49,610 nucleotides of DNA from an uncultured Geobacteraceae bacterium (GTDB taxonomy: Bacteria; Desulfobacterota; Desulfuromonadia; Geobacterales; CAIOGM01): contig CAIUUR010000337.1 in assembly GCA_903902345.1 (NCBI GenBank), positions 1-49,610 of the forward strand. The letters are read 5' to 3'. Each line of letters starts with the position of its first letter. Position 1 is the stretch's first letter. The notes beneath the pieces were generated by a model. That model was given only the letters and a program-made list of their open reading frames with translations. It had not been told where the DNA came from and did not search any database. This document shows positions 1 through 8,842 of the stretch, piece by piece. Made by a program: the position numbers and the translations under genes.

Positions 1-915
1 GACCCCCTCCTTCTCCAGATCGTCGGCCGTCCGCCGGACCCGGTCGGTGCGGGCGATCTTCTCCACGAAGGCCGCCACCGCTTCCCGCTGGCCAGGAGTC
101 GTGATCCGGTCCGCCAGGGGATGTTCCGGGGCCAGAGACATGAAGGTGGCGCCGTAGACCGTATCCTGGCGGGTGGTAAAGACGGTGACTCCCTCCTCGC
201 ATCCTTCCAGAGGGAAGGTAATCTCGCAACCGAAGCTCTTGCCGATCCAGTTCCGTTGCATGGTCAGAACCCGCTCCGGCCATCCGGGAAGGCGGTGGGT
301 CCAGTCAAGGAGTTCTTCGGCATACTCGGTAATCCGGAAGAACCACTGATCCAGCTCCTTCTGCTTCACATCGCTGTCGCAGCGCCAGCAGCCACCATCC
401 TCCACCTGCTCGTTGGCCAGCACGGTCTCGCATTTTGGGCACCAGTTGACGTAGGAGGTCTTCTTGTAGGCCAGCCCCCGTTCGTACATCTGGAGAAAGA
501 TCTTCTGCTCCCACCGGTAATACTCCACGTCACAGGTCGCCAGTTCCCGGTCCCAGTCGTAGGAAAACCCCATCCGTTTCAGCTGCCCCCGCATATAGGC
601 CATATTTTCATAGGTCCAGGCGGCCGGATGGCAGTTATTCTGGATGGCGGCATTTTCCGCCGGCATGCCGAAGGCATCCCACCCCATGGGGTGGAGGACG
701 TTGTATCCCCGCATCCGCTTGAAACGGGCCACCACGTCACCGATGGAGTAGTTTCGGACATGCCCCATATGGATCTTCCCCGAGGGATAGGGGAACATCT
801 CCAGAAGATAATATTTTTTTTTCTTCGGATCTTCCGTTACCTTGAAGCTCTTCTCCGCTTCCCACCGTTTCTGCCATTTTGCTTCCACGGACTGTGGAAT
901 GTATTTTTCCTGCAC
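1..915 (-). CDS. leuS: Leucyl-tRNA synthetase, 5' part (truncated by window edge)
   Basis: Class I aminoacyl-tRNA synthetase that charges tRNA-Leu with leucine in the cytoplasm. The 305 visible codons cover the N-terminal catalytic region. The class I HIGH motif appears as HMGH at residues 49-52 inside [12 protein letters not shown] zinc module with Cys159, Cys162, Cys176 and Cys179 follows, then the start of the editing domain ([15 protein letters not shown]), where the window cuts the gene. The start is GTG at 915, chosen because AGGAGGT lies 5 bases upstream and the protein begins [15 protein letters not shown], as expected for LeuRS. A perfect TATAAT lies about 40 bases upstream. The identification is firm; the C-terminal half is outside the window. 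Confidence 0.97.
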   Translation of the reverse strand, partial: MQEKYIPQSVEAKWQKRWEAEKSFKVTEDPKKKKYYLLEMFPYPSGKIHMGHVRNYSIGDVVARFKRMRGYNVLHPMGWDAFGMPAENAAIQNNCHPAAWTYENMAYMRGQLKRMGFSYDWDRELATCDVEYYRWEQKIFLQMYERGLAYKKTSYVNWCPKCETVLANEQVEDGGCWRCDSDVKQKELDQWFFRITEYAEELLDWTHRLPGWPERVLTMQRNWIGKSFGCEITFPLEGCEEGVTVFTTRQDTVYGATFMSLAPEHPLADRITTPGQREAVAAFVEKIARTDRVRRTADDLEKEGV

Positions 916-940
916 GAGAAACCTCCTGAACTCTTCATAT

Positions 941-975
941 AAAATCGTCGGTTGATTATACGCGAAAATCGTCGG
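941..975 (-). promoter_or_regulatory. Probable leuS promoter with flanking direct repeats
   Basis: On the minus strand a perfect -10 hexamer TATAAT occupies 955-960, which would start transcription near 948 and give a leader of about 33 bases before the leuS GTG. The -35 region is poor (no good hexamer at 16-18 bases). Two identical 11-bp copies of AAAATCGTCGG (plus strand), at 941-951 and 965-975, flank the -10 with a 24-bp period, about two helical turns. They could be regulator sites. The promoter assignment is an inference from sequence. Confidence 0.45.
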
Positions 976-1005
976 CAACCAGTACTTTTATTTAGCAACT
1001 GCCGA

Positions 1006-1500
1006 CTATGCCCCTCCCCGGAGCGCCACCAAGGGTAGTTCATCTTCAGAGGAGATCAGCCGGTCTATGTCCAGTAGCATGATGGACTCCCCCCGGACGG
1101 ACGCCACTCCGATGAGAAAAGGGGCGATTCCCGGAGGAAGAAATGACGGCGGCGGCCGGATGTCGGCAACGGGTAGGGAAAGGAGTTCGGCCACCTCGTC
1201 CACGAGAATCCCCAGGGTAGCACCCGGCATGGTCAGGAGCAGAATTCTGGACGCCCCCCCCTCGGGGAGACCCAACCGAACCCGCAGATTAAGCACGGGG
1301 AGATCTACCCCACGGCACGTCATGATACCCGCCACAAAAGGTGGGAACCCCGCACTCCACCTCACTGTCGAAGTACGGATGATCTCTTTGACCCGCAGGG
1401 CATCCACAATAAACCAGTAGTCATGAAGGCGAAACAGGGCGCCACAGAGCGTTTGAAGCGCAGTCACGGGAACATCAGCATCATGGGATCTTTCATTCAT
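1006..1500 (-). CDS. CheW-like chemotaxis coupling protein (164 aa)
   Basis: Single CheW domain of near standard length. The visible CheW features are the early FRLHDYWFIVDALRVKEII stretch (the family pattern is a short beta strand followed by V.EI), the central GIMTCRGVDLPVLNLR block, the ILVDEVAELL segment and the terminal SVRGESIMLLDIDRLI. CheW proteins bridge chemoreceptors to the P5 domain of CheA. This is the second of two CheW genes after cheA; it starts 11 bases after the previous stop. Its N-terminus deviates more from the family than its neighbour, so it may serve a dedicated receptor set. Family assignment is strong, specific role inferred. Confidence 0.88.
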   Translation of the reverse strand: MNERSHDADVPVTALQTLCGALFRLHDYWFIVDALRVKEIIRTSTVRWSAGFPPFVAGIMTCRGVDLPVLNLRVRLGLPEGGASRILLLTMPGATLGILVDEVAELLSLPVADIRPPPSFLPPGIAPFLIGVASVRGESIMLLDIDRLISSEDELPLVALRGGA

Positions 1501-1511
1501 ATGGCTCCATA

Positions 1512-2075
1512 CTACGTGGAGCTCCCCCCGATATCAAGTATCTTGTCAAGGTCCAGGAGGAGGAGCTGCGCCCCCTTGTAACGAATGGTACCGGAAACAA
1601 AGGGATACTGCCCCGGCGGCAAATCCCGGGGTGGAGGTTCCACGGCGGAACGAGGGCGCATGACAACTCTCCCCACCCGGTTGACCAGGAGACCGCAGCA
1701 CCCCTCCCCCATCCTGACGGCAATGATTCGCTGCAGAGCCGAGGTGGAAACGCTTTCCACTCCGAGCCTTCCCGCCAGATCCAGGATAGCCAGGATGGCG
1801 CCGCGATGGGAGATTATTCCCCTGATCACTTCGGGGCTGCGGGGGACCGTGGTAACCCGCCGGGGACGAAGAACCTCCTTCACCCGATGAATCTCCACGG
1901 CATAGCTCTCCCCCCCCACGGTGAACCAGAGAAAACCGCGTAACTCCTCTTTCGGGGAGTTTTTCGAAGAGGCGTCCACCTTCTCAGCGGCACGCACCGA
2001 CTCCCGTCCGGCCAGGATTACCCCCAGCGGATCGAAGAGAGTTATTACTGTCGACGAGGGGAGATCAGAAGCCAT
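1512..2075 (-). CDS. cheW: CheW-like coupling protein (187 aa)
   Basis: CheW domain spanning roughly residues 45-185, preceded by a 45-residue N-terminal extension. Key blocks are FLWFTVGGESYAVEIHRVKEVL, the GIISHRGAILAILDLAGRLG segment and the closing TIRYKGAQLLLLDLDKIL. It should link receptors to CheA at the membrane. I chose the ATG at 2075, which overlaps the end of cheA by 11 bases and follows a G-rich stretch (GGGGGGTGA) that can serve as ribosome-binding site; the open frame continues further upstream but only inside cheA. The overlap indicates translational coupling with cheA. Confidence 0.9.
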   Translation of the reverse strand: MASDLPSSTVITLFDPLGVILAGRESVRAAEKVDASSKNSPKEELRGFLWFTVGGESYAVEIHRVKEVLRPRRVTTVPRSPEVIRGIISHRGAILAILDLAGRLGVESVSTSALQRIIAVRMGEGCCGLLVNRVGRVVMRPRSAVEPPPRDLPPGQYPFVSGTIRYKGAQLLLLDLDKILDIGGSST

Positions 2076-4089
2076 GGCCGTCACCCCCCCGATGCAGCTC
2101 ATCCATGATGGCCAGAGGATCCAGAACCAGGACCGTCTCCTCGTCACTGAGTTCCACCGCACCGGCGATCCCCCGTACCCCGCTGAACAGTTCCCCCAGC
2201 GGCTTCAGCACCAGGTCGTGCTGTCCCCGGATACCGTCGGCCAGGATCGCCACCCGCCGCGCCCCCACAACGGCGACAACGGCGTAACCGAAGGAATCCC
2301 CCGTCGCAGGAGAGTTCCGGCCGAAGAAACGGTGAAGCCTGACCAGAGGGAGAGTCAACTCCCGCAGTTGCAGGAATTCGTTTCCCTCCAGGTGTAGAAG
2401 CTCTTCCGGAGACACGGCCAAAGTTTCCTGAATGGCTGAGACCGGGACACCATAGCTCTCCCCCCCGGCCTCAATGATGAGGGTCCTGACGATCGCCAGG
2501 GTAATGGGAAGGGCAATGCCAATGCGGCTCCCCCCCCCCGGTTCGGTATCTACGGAAATAGTGCCGGAAAGGGACGTGATGGCACTCTTTACTACGTCCA
2601 TCCCCACCCCCCGCCCGGAGATTCCGCTCACCTCGTCGCTGGTGGAAAACCCCGGTTCGAAGATCAGCTCCAGTGCCTCCCGATCCGTCACCCCATGGAG
2701 AGTCCGGAGCAGCCCCCTCGCCATGGCCTGCCGACGGACCTTGACCAGATCAATCCCCCGGCCATCATCGGCCACCTCGATAACCACGCGGTTTCCCTTC
2801 TGGCTGGCGGTAATGGTGATCCTCCCCGTTTCCGGCTTACCCGCCGCCCGCCGCTCTGCCGGCGCCTCGATGCCGTGGTCCACGGCATTCCGGACCAGAT
2901 GCATGAGAGGATCGGAGATATCCTCAATGATCTGTTTATCCAGTCGCGTCTCCCCCCCCTGCAGCTCCAGCTGCAGGTTTCTCCCCTCGTCCACAGAGAT
3001 TCTCCTGACGACGCGAATCAGCTTGTCATAAAGAGTCCGCACCGGCACCAGGCGAATCTCCATGATCTCCTGTTGCAGCTCCTTCAGTTTTTGCCCCATC
3101 CGCTCCGCACGTTTCACCAGGGGAACCGGGTTAGTGACTCCTCCTGCTCCAATCTGCTCCACCTCATACCGCAGGGATCTCTGCGCCGCCACCAACTCCC
3201 CCACGAGGGCAATGAGATCGTCAAGTGCCCGGATATCCACTCGCACCATCCCGCTGCCGCTCCGCTCCGCCGATCTTCGTTCGTGGGGAGGAGTCGAGAA
3301 GGTGGAAATACTCCCCCCTCCCTCTTCCTCCGAAGGAGGAAGAACCGCTACTCGCTGCACAGGAATCTCTTCACAGGTCACGCAGGGGGATAGCAACCCC
3401 GGGGGATGTTCGGCGCCTACCAGGATATCAAAATCGATGCCATCCTCACGGTCATAACCCGGGGAGGGGATAGTGCTCAGCACCTCGCCCTGCGACCTGA
3501 GCAGGTCAATGAGGCTCTCTATTTCCCGGTCGAAACTTTCCAGAAGCAATGATGCATGAAGGAGAAAGAGCCGCTTCCCTTGCCGGAGGTTCTCAGCGGT
3601 ACGGTGCTCCTCAAACTCGGTGAGAGAGCGGGCGATCCGTTCCGGCAGAAGCGGTTTTGGAGGGGGGATGGACGGCGGGGGAACGGTTCTGGCGCAACAG
3701 GCGGCAATCTGTTCCAGGATAAGGGTGCTGTCGGGAGGAGCAGCCCTCTGGCTGGAACTGCGAACCAGCAGGGAGAGATGGTCTACTCCCCCCTCCAGAA
3801 CCTCCACCATTTTGGCGTCCAGGGGAGCCTTCCCCAGTCGAAGCAGTTCAAGGAGGCTCTCCAGGCTGTGAGCCAGAGTACTGACCGCCGTATAACCCAG
3901 CATCCCGGCAACCCCCTTGAGGGAGTGGGCATCGCGAAAGATGGCGTTGATCAGATCGGGGGGGATCGGGCCACTCCCGGCAACGGCCACGAGGATGGCC
4001 AGATCACGGCCGAGATTCTCCAGGATCTCCTCAACCTCTCCCAGAGATTCCCGCATCCCGCGAGAATCGTCATGATCGCTACGCGGCAT
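2065..4089 (-). CDS. cheA: Chemotaxis histidine kinase CheA (674 aa)
   Basis: Signal-transducing histidine kinase that phosphorylates CheY/CheB-type regulators. Domain order: P1/Hpt at about 10-115 with phospho-accepting His55 in AHSLKG; a linker without an obvious P2 domain; P3 dimerisation from about residue 281 (VDIRALDDLIALVGELV); P4 ATPase with N-box HLVRNAVDHGIE, G1 DDGRGID and G2 GRGVGMDVV; and a P5 CheW-like domain at the C-terminus. All catalytic motifs look intact. It leads a cheA-cheW-cheW operon with no cheR, cheB or cheY in the window. A run of ten C (2530-2539, ten G in the coding strand) lies in the PGGGS part of P4 and could be slippage-prone. The Shine-Dalgarno for the ATG at 4089 is weak; Met12 is an alternative start. 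Confidence 0.96.
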   Translation of the reverse strand: MPRSDHDDSRGMRESLGEVEEILENLGRDLAILVAVAGSGPIPPDLINAIFRDAHSLKGVAGMLGYTAVSTLAHSLESLLELLRLGKAPLDAKMVEVLEGGVDHLSLLVRSSSQRAAPPDSTLILEQIAACCARTVPPPSIPPPKPLLPERIARSLTEFEEHRTAENLRQGKRLFLLHASLLLESFDREIESLIDLLRSQGEVLSTIPSPGYDREDGIDFDILVGAEHPPGLLSPCVTCEEIPVQRVAVLPPSEEEGGGSISTFSTPPHERRSAERSGSGMVRVDIRALDDLIALVGELVAAQRSLRYEVEQIGAGGVTNPVPLVKRAERMGQKLKELQQEIMEIRLVPVRTLYDKLIRVVRRISVDEGRNLQLELQGGETRLDKQIIEDISDPLMHLVRNAVDHGIEAPAERRAAGKPETGRITITASQKGNRVVIEVADDGRGIDLVKVRRQAMARGLLRTLHGVTDREALELIFEPGFSTSDEVSGISGRGVGMDVVKSAITSLSGTISVDTEPGGGSRIGIALPITLAIVRTLIIEAGGESYGVPVSAIQETLAVSPEELLHLEGNEFLQLRELTLPLVRLHRFFGRNSPATGDSFGYAVVAVVGARRVAILADGIRGQHDLVLKPLGELFSGVRGIAGAVELSDEETVLVLDPLAIMDELHRGGDGHGF

Positions 4090-4439
4090 GGGACTCTTGG
4101 GAATTTTGTCGAAAAAAAACGATGTGCGTCATGGACCGTCCGGGAAATGAGTTACTACTGATACCAATCCATCTTAATTCATACGTCACGGCAAGTAAAG
4201 GGGGTTTGCCGCAGGTGAGCACGAATCAAACGTGAACGGAATCGGATATCCCGGTGAGATCACTGCGGCTGAAGTTCGGATTCAATGAGCCAACCTATAA
4301 TTAAAAAAGTTTAGTCCTTGATTTAGTCGGAGCAATATTGTATTGTACGGCTTATTAATACTATTTTAGCATATGTAAACATAATTAACATAACTACTTA
4401 TAGTTGCTCTTTCATTGACAAGGACAACAGGAGATCCCC
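4090..4439. other. Intergenic region between divergent cheA and an HD-GYP gene
   Basis: This 350-base stretch holds the control regions of two divergent genes and no ORF I can support. The right half (from about 4300) is strongly AT-rich, as expected of promoter DNA. A short inverted repeat CGGCAA/TTGCCG surrounds about 4191-4216. No known riboswitch or small RNA is recognisable. Confidence 0.5.
4338..4367 (+). promoter_or_regulatory. Possible sigma-70 promoter of the REC-REC-HD-GYP gene
   Basis: TTGTAT (4338-4343) and TATTTT (4362-4367) are separated by 18 bases in an AT-rich stretch about 75 bases before the ATG at 4440. Both hexamers are imperfect and the region offers other AT-rich candidates, so this is tentative. 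The ribosome-binding site is clear: AGGAG at 4429-4433, six bases before the ATG. Confidence 0.3.
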
Positions 4440-6104
4440 ATGACAACAACGTATCCCCCTCGATCGACAATTCTCATCGTCGATGACGACCCGACAGTCA
4501 TCAAGATACTTCTTAATATACTGGAAGACGACTACGAACTGCAGCAGGCGACCTCGGGACAACAGGCCCTCTCCCTGCTGACAGAGGAGAAAAAACCGGA
4601 TTTGATCCTGCTGGATGTGATGATGCCGCTCATGAGCGGGTACGAACTCTACGCCGCACTTAAACATGACGCCACCACGAGCACTATTCCGGTGATCTTT
4701 ATCACCGGAAAAGCGGATACCGAGAGCGAAACGGAGGCCTTGGCCGCCGGCGCCGTGGATTTCATCCACAAACCGATCAACAGGGAGGTGCTCCTTGCCC
4801 GCCTCAGAAACCATTTGGAAACGGAACTCCGGATGAAGGCGTTGCATCGCGCCAATTCGGAACTGACGGAATGGAACGGCAATCTCAAGAATCGGGTCCT
4901 GCAGCAGACGGCGCTGGTCCGTCAAAAAATCGAGGAGGCAAACCAGCTGAATGCCCGCAACCGTCAAAACAGTGAGGAGGACGAGGGTCGGATTGCTACT
5001 TCGTCGGCGAGATCCGGTGAGACTCAGGTAGAGAAACCGCTCTCCATTCTCTGCGTAGATGACGAGGAATTTGTAATCAAGGCGCTAATACGCCTCTTCC
5101 ATAAAGAACCTTTCACCGTACTGACGGCCACTTCGGGAGCGGCGGCTCTGACCATCCTGAAGAATAACGACAATATCGGGGTGATCCTCTCCGATCACCG
5201 GATGCCGGAGATGACCGGTGTGGAATTTCTTCATGCCGCGGCCACCGTCGCCCCTGATTCGTGCCGAATGATTCTCACCGGCTATGCGGATATGAACAAC
5301 GTCATCGAGGCCATCAACAATGGAGGGGCAGTCTGTTTCATGACCAAACCGTGGAATGATGACGAATTGCTGGACTCCGTACGGGACGGACTGCTGCGGT
5401 TCGAGGCGGTGCGGAAGGATCGTCGGGAAAAGGGATATCTGGCGGAACGAAACAGCAACCTCAAGAACCGACTCCTCCAGCAAACGGCTCTGGTCCGGCA
5501 AAAAGTCGAAGAGGCGCAAAGACAGAACGCCATCAAACCGAAGTGCCGTGAAGACATCGTCTTTTTTCTGGCCGACCTGCTGGAACGGCGCCATCGTCGG
5601 CTCAGCGCACATTCCCGCACCGTGGCGGACCTGGCGGCGGCGCTCGCGAGACAACTGGCGCTCACGCCGTCCCAGGAAGAGGAAATAAGTCAGGCGGGGC
5701 TGCTTCATGATGTAGGATTGATTGGAGTATCCGATCGTCTACTTATCAACAACATGGAATTTTTAAGCGGCACCGACATGGCCGAGTACCGCTCTCACCC
5801 CGTCAGAGGGCAGGAGATCGTTGACACCTTCGAAGAACTGCAGGGTATCGGACTCCTCATCCGTCACCATCACGAAGCGTTTGACGGCAGCGGCTTCCCC
5901 GACGGTCTGGCGGGAAGTGAGATCTCCCTGGGAGGGCAGATAATCCACCTGGCCAGTTTTATCGAGAGCAACTACGCCCAGTTGACCGGAGACGACGCCA
6001 AATACAGAGTGAGCAAAAAGGTGGTCGCCGGCATGGGAACCCTCTTCGACCCGGCACTCGCAGTCGCGGCAAACCAGGCGATGATGGAAGTCCTGACCGA
6101 TTAA
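4440..6104 (+). CDS. Response regulator with two REC domains and an HD-GYP-like domain (554 aa)
   Basis: Cytoplasmic regulator: REC1 at about 9-125 (acceptor Asp59), coiled linker, REC2 at about 201-320 (Asp252), a second linker, then an HD-GYP domain at about 370-550. HD-GYP enzymes hydrolyse cyclic di-GMP. HD is at 423-424, His453 and the HHHE motif at 476-479 are present, and GYP reads GFP. However, the Lys of HDxGK is Leu427 and the late metal-ligand Asp of the usual ARI..AD motif is Ser506 (HLASFIES), so catalysis may be weak or lost. Both linkers carry near-identical segments (LKNRVLQQTALVRQK at 149-163, LKNRLLQQTALVRQK at 341-355), suggesting an internal REC-linker duplication. A close relative lies at 17068-18192. 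Confidence 0.92.
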   Translation: MTTTYPPRSTILIVDDDPTVIKILLNILEDDYELQQATSGQQALSLLTEEKKPDLILLDVMMPLMSGYELYAALKHDATTSTIPVIFITGKADTESETEALAAGAVDFIHKPINREVLLARLRNHLETELRMKALHRANSELTEWNGNLKNRVLQQTALVRQKIEEANQLNARNRQNSEEDEGRIATSSARSGETQVEKPLSILCVDDEEFVIKALIRLFHKEPFTVLTATSGAAALTILKNNDNIGVILSDHRMPEMTGVEFLHAAATVAPDSCRMILTGYADMNNVIEAINNGGAVCFMTKPWNDDELLDSVRDGLLRFEAVRKDRREKGYLAERNSNLKNRLLQQTALVRQKVEEAQRQNAIKPKCREDIVFFLADLLERRHRRLSAHSRTVADLAAALARQLALTPSQEEEISQAGLLHDVGLIGVSDRLLINNMEFLSGTDMAEYRSHPVRGQEIVDTFEELQGIGLLIRHHHEAFDGSGFPDGLAGSEISLGGQIIHLASFIESNYAQLTGDDAKYRVSKKVVAGMGTLFDPALAVAANQAMMEVLTD

Positions 6105-7561
6105 TGTTCCGCCGCCGGCGATGGGGGCGAAAAGGGAAGGAGATTCCTGCAGGAGGGATAACCGGAACAGACCCAGAATTTTCTCCCGACGTTTCCCCCC
6201 CTGGTGACGGTCCCGACTCTCATCTTTTTACCGCAGTGGACGCATTCCGGGACCCCGGCTACGGCCGCTCCTTTTCCCGTCACCGGAGGGGACGCAACCG
6301 GCGCCGGAACTCCTTTTCCCGCCATCCCGGCCAGGAGTTGGTCAACGGCCATGATCACCCGTTTTTCCACGGCAGAGGCGACAGTTTCTCCCAACGAATC
6401 AGTGACTTCCCCCCATGCCACCTTGGCGACGGCACTTCCCACGGCGTCACCACTCCCCTCTCCGCGGGGGGGCAAGGGGGACAAATGCACGGACCGTTCC
6501 ACCTCGGGAGCAACGGCGCCCACTCCTATCATGGCAGGCACCACGTCAGGACTCTTCTCTTTGCTTTTATCACTTTTTTCCTGACTTTTTTGCCTGCTCC
6601 GTTGAACCCTGGTTTCCACAGAGGAGGAATACTTCAGCTCCTGCAAGAACCACCGGACTCCATAGAAGAGCAACGTAAAAATAGCCAGGACCACAAGGAA
6701 CAACCCCGCCCAAAACGCCCCCAACTCCCCGGGCGTTCCTTCGGAGGAGGATAGTGGGGAGCGGACAACGTTCGGCGCCCTCCCGGAGGGGTTCCCGGTG
6801 GAGGATCCCGAAGGGTGACGTTCCCGATAGCCGGTTTGGGCATTTTTGAGGACAAAATCGTACGTATCCTCATTTACAAGAAACTTCTCGGCAAAGGTGT
6901 CCATCCTCATCCCCTGGACTCTGGCGGAGAGGAGATACGCATCGTTAAGTACCGCCACCACCGAACTTCCGGCCTCTCTGGCGTCCGGATCGGAGGCAAA
7001 GAGTTTTTCCACCGCCATCTGAAAATCGCGAAAACTGACCCTGGTGAACTCGGAATCGGTCCCCTTTTCTTTATTCACCACCCCCGCGATGGAATTGAAT
7101 CCGGAGATGCATTCAAACTTTCGTTCAGCCATGTAATACGTTTTGCGGGAACGCTTTCCCCCAAGGGTAAAAACATCGGTGATTCTTGTCACCTTCAGAT
7201 CTTGAGCAAAGGAGGCCATCAGATGATCGGGTAGGGGAACGGAGCCATTCTTTCCGTCATACTTGGCGCCGGGATATTTCTCCGCCAATTTGCCGCTGAT
7301 GTAGGCGACATGGGCGGAGTCGTTATCGGGAAAGGAGAGTGTCGCCTGATGGTCCAGAATCGCCACCGTGGACTGAACTTCCTGAGCGAGCTTTTCCAAC
7401 TCGTTCCAATAGTCGACGGTACGTTTGAAACCATCCACGGAGAGCGGCGGTGAGGGAGTGCCGGCCGCCGCGGGTTCCAGGGGAGAAGCAGCCCAGGAGT
7501 ATACGGGCTGCGCCGTCAGGAGAAACAGAATCAGGAGAATTTTCAATGCCGAGCAGACCAT
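6101..7561 (-). CDS. Membrane protein with C-terminal topoisomerase-type zinc ribbon (486 aa)
   Basis: Not recognised as a named family overall. Visible parts: a signal peptide at 1-25 ending near YSWAAS; a probable periplasmic domain of about 260 residues; one transmembrane helix at about 288-310 (FWAGLFLVVLAIFTLLFYG); a basic, Lys/Ser-rich cytoplasmic stretch; and a C-terminal zinc ribbon with CVHCGKKM and VCSGYPSCRN, the C4 finger type found at the end of bacterial topoisomerase I. The layout implies outside sensing with a cytoplasmic nucleic-acid or protein-binding finger. It starts 4 bases after the Nramp gene, so the two are probably coupled. Its 3' end overlaps the convergent HD-GYP gene by 4 bases. 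A low-complexity segment (HLSPLPPRGEGSG) looks like a translated intergenic repeat. Confidence 0.7.
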   Translation of the reverse strand: MVCSALKILLILFLLTAQPVYSWAASPLEPAAAGTPSPPLSVDGFKRTVDYWNELEKLAQEVQSTVAILDHQATLSFPDNDSAHVAYISGKLAEKYPGAKYDGKNGSVPLPDHLMASFAQDLKVTRITDVFTLGGKRSRKTYYMAERKFECISGFNSIAGVVNKEKGTDSEFTRVSFRDFQMAVEKLFASDPDAREAGSSVVAVLNDAYLLSARVQGMRMDTFAEKFLVNEDTYDFVLKNAQTGYRERHPSGSSTGNPSGRAPNVVRSPLSSSEGTPGELGAFWAGLFLVVLAIFTLLFYGVRWFLQELKYSSSVETRVQRSRQKSQEKSDKSKEKSPDVVPAMIGVGAVAPEVERSVHLSPLPPRGEGSGDAVGSAVAKVAWGEVTDSLGETVASAVEKRVIMAVDQLLAGMAGKGVPAPVASPPVTGKGAAVAGVPECVHCGKKMRVGTVTRGGNVGRKFWVCSGYPSCRNLLPFSPPSPAAEH

Positions 7562-7565
7562 TTGT

Positions 7566-8795
7566 TTACCCTTTTGGTCCTACCAGGGTCGCCAGCAGCA
7601 TCATGTTAAGAGCTATGACGATGGCGGCAACGAGCCAGAGGGCAATCTTTTCCGGCAGAGGGTTGGCGTAGCGTCCCATGACCTTTTCCGAGGAGGTGAG
7701 CGCGATCTGGGTCACGATGGTGACGGGAAGTTGTATGCTCAGAAGCATCTGGGAGATGATAAGCCCCCGGAACGGATCACCGATGGTGAAGATGAGCAAC
7801 GTGGCGACCACGATCGTCAGGCTGGAACCGATCATGGTGTACCGGTCACGAATGTCGTATTCGCGACCGAAGATCCCGGCGAAGATGCTCCCGCCTGCCA
7901 TGCCGGCGGTAATGCTGGAGGATAGACCGGCGAAAAGGAGCGCCACGCCGAAGATGAGTGCGGCCCCATCCCCCACCAGAGGGCGGAGCATCTGCTGGGC
8001 CTGTCCCAGTTCATCCACCCTGGCGCCATGACGGTAAAAAGTGGCTGCGGCCAGAATGATCATGGCGCTGTTGATGGCCCACCCCACCAGCATGGAGCTG
8101 CCGGTATCCAGGATCTCGTAGTTGAGCTGACGCCGGATGATGACGTCGTCCTCCCGGTTCCACTGGCGACTCTGGATAATCTCCGAGTGGAGGAAGAGGT
8201 TGTGGGGCATCACCACCGCGCCGAGGACACTCATGATGATCAGCATGGAATCGTGGGGGAAAACCGGCGTTACCCACCCCGCAACGGCCTGGTTCCACGC
8301 CACCGGCATGAGATTAAGCTCATAAAGAAACGAGAGCCCAATAATGGAGACGAAACCGATGATGAGCTTCTCGATGCGGCGGTAGGCGTTGGTGAAGAGA
8401 AGGAGGAGCGCCGTCACCGCCATGATGAACGAGCCGACCATGATTGGAATATGAAACAGGAGATCCAGGGCAATGGCCCCACCCAGGACCTCTGCCAGAG
8501 CCGTGGCAATGGCGGCCAGTACTGCGGTGGTAAGAACCGGCAGGGAGACGATCTTGGGGAGATGAGCGGTGGCGGCCTCGGAAAGACAGAGCCCGGTGGC
8601 GATCCCCAGATGCGCGGCATTGTGTTGCAGGAGGACCAGCATCAGGGTGGAGAGGGTAATCATCCAGAGGAGTGAATAGCCGTAGGTCGATCCGGCTGCC
8701 ACGTTGGAGGCCCAGTTCCCGGGATCGATGAAGCCGACGGTGACCAGAAGGCCGGGACCGAGGTACCTGAAAATGTTCCTGATGCGTCGGATCAT
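7566..8795 (-). CDS. Nramp-family divalent metal ion transporter (409 aa)
   Basis: Inner-membrane proton-coupled importer of Mn2+/Fe2+ type. The two diagnostic metal-site motifs are present: DPGNW at about residues 25-29 in TM1 and VVMPHNLFLHS in TM6. About eleven hydrophobic helices can be counted, and the length (409) fits MntH/Nramp proteins. The start ATG at 8795 follows GAGGGTAGG. It sits downstream of the oxidase operon and the lipoprotein gene, and 4 bases before the zinc-ribbon membrane protein. No MntR or Fur site was identified. Substrate cannot be fixed from sequence; Mn or Fe is most likely for a protein with the Met-bearing MPHN motif. Confidence 0.9.
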   Translation of the reverse strand: MIRRIRNIFRYLGPGLLVTVGFIDPGNWASNVAAGSTYGYSLLWMITLSTLMLVLLQHNAAHLGIATGLCLSEAATAHLPKIVSLPVLTTAVLAAIATALAEVLGGAIALDLLFHIPIMVGSFIMAVTALLLLFTNAYRRIEKLIIGFVSIIGLSFLYELNLMPVAWNQAVAGWVTPVFPHDSMLIIMSVLGAVVMPHNLFLHSEIIQSRQWNREDDVIIRRQLNYEILDTGSSMLVGWAINSAMIILAAATFYRHGARVDELGQAQQMLRPLVGDGAALIFGVALLFAGLSSSITAGMAGGSIFAGIFGREYDIRDRYTMIGSSLTIVVATLLIFTIGDPFRGLIISQMLLSIQLPVTIVTQIALTSSEKVMGRYANPLPEKIALWLVAAIVIALNMMLLATLVGPKG

Positions 8796-8842
8796 CCTAC
8801 CCTCGCGTGCCGTTGACTCATCACCCCCGTACCCACCCCCCC

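Noticed and set aside
121-942. Open frame of 273 codons opposite leuS
   Set aside because: leuS on the minus strand is certain; this frame is an antisense artefact of GC-rich codons.
6430-6480. Inserted repeat inside the zinc-ribbon membrane protein gene (translated as SPLPPRGEGSG)
   Set aside because: Looks like a known intergenic-repeat translation, but it is short, in frame, and without clear borders, so I mention it only in the gene entry.
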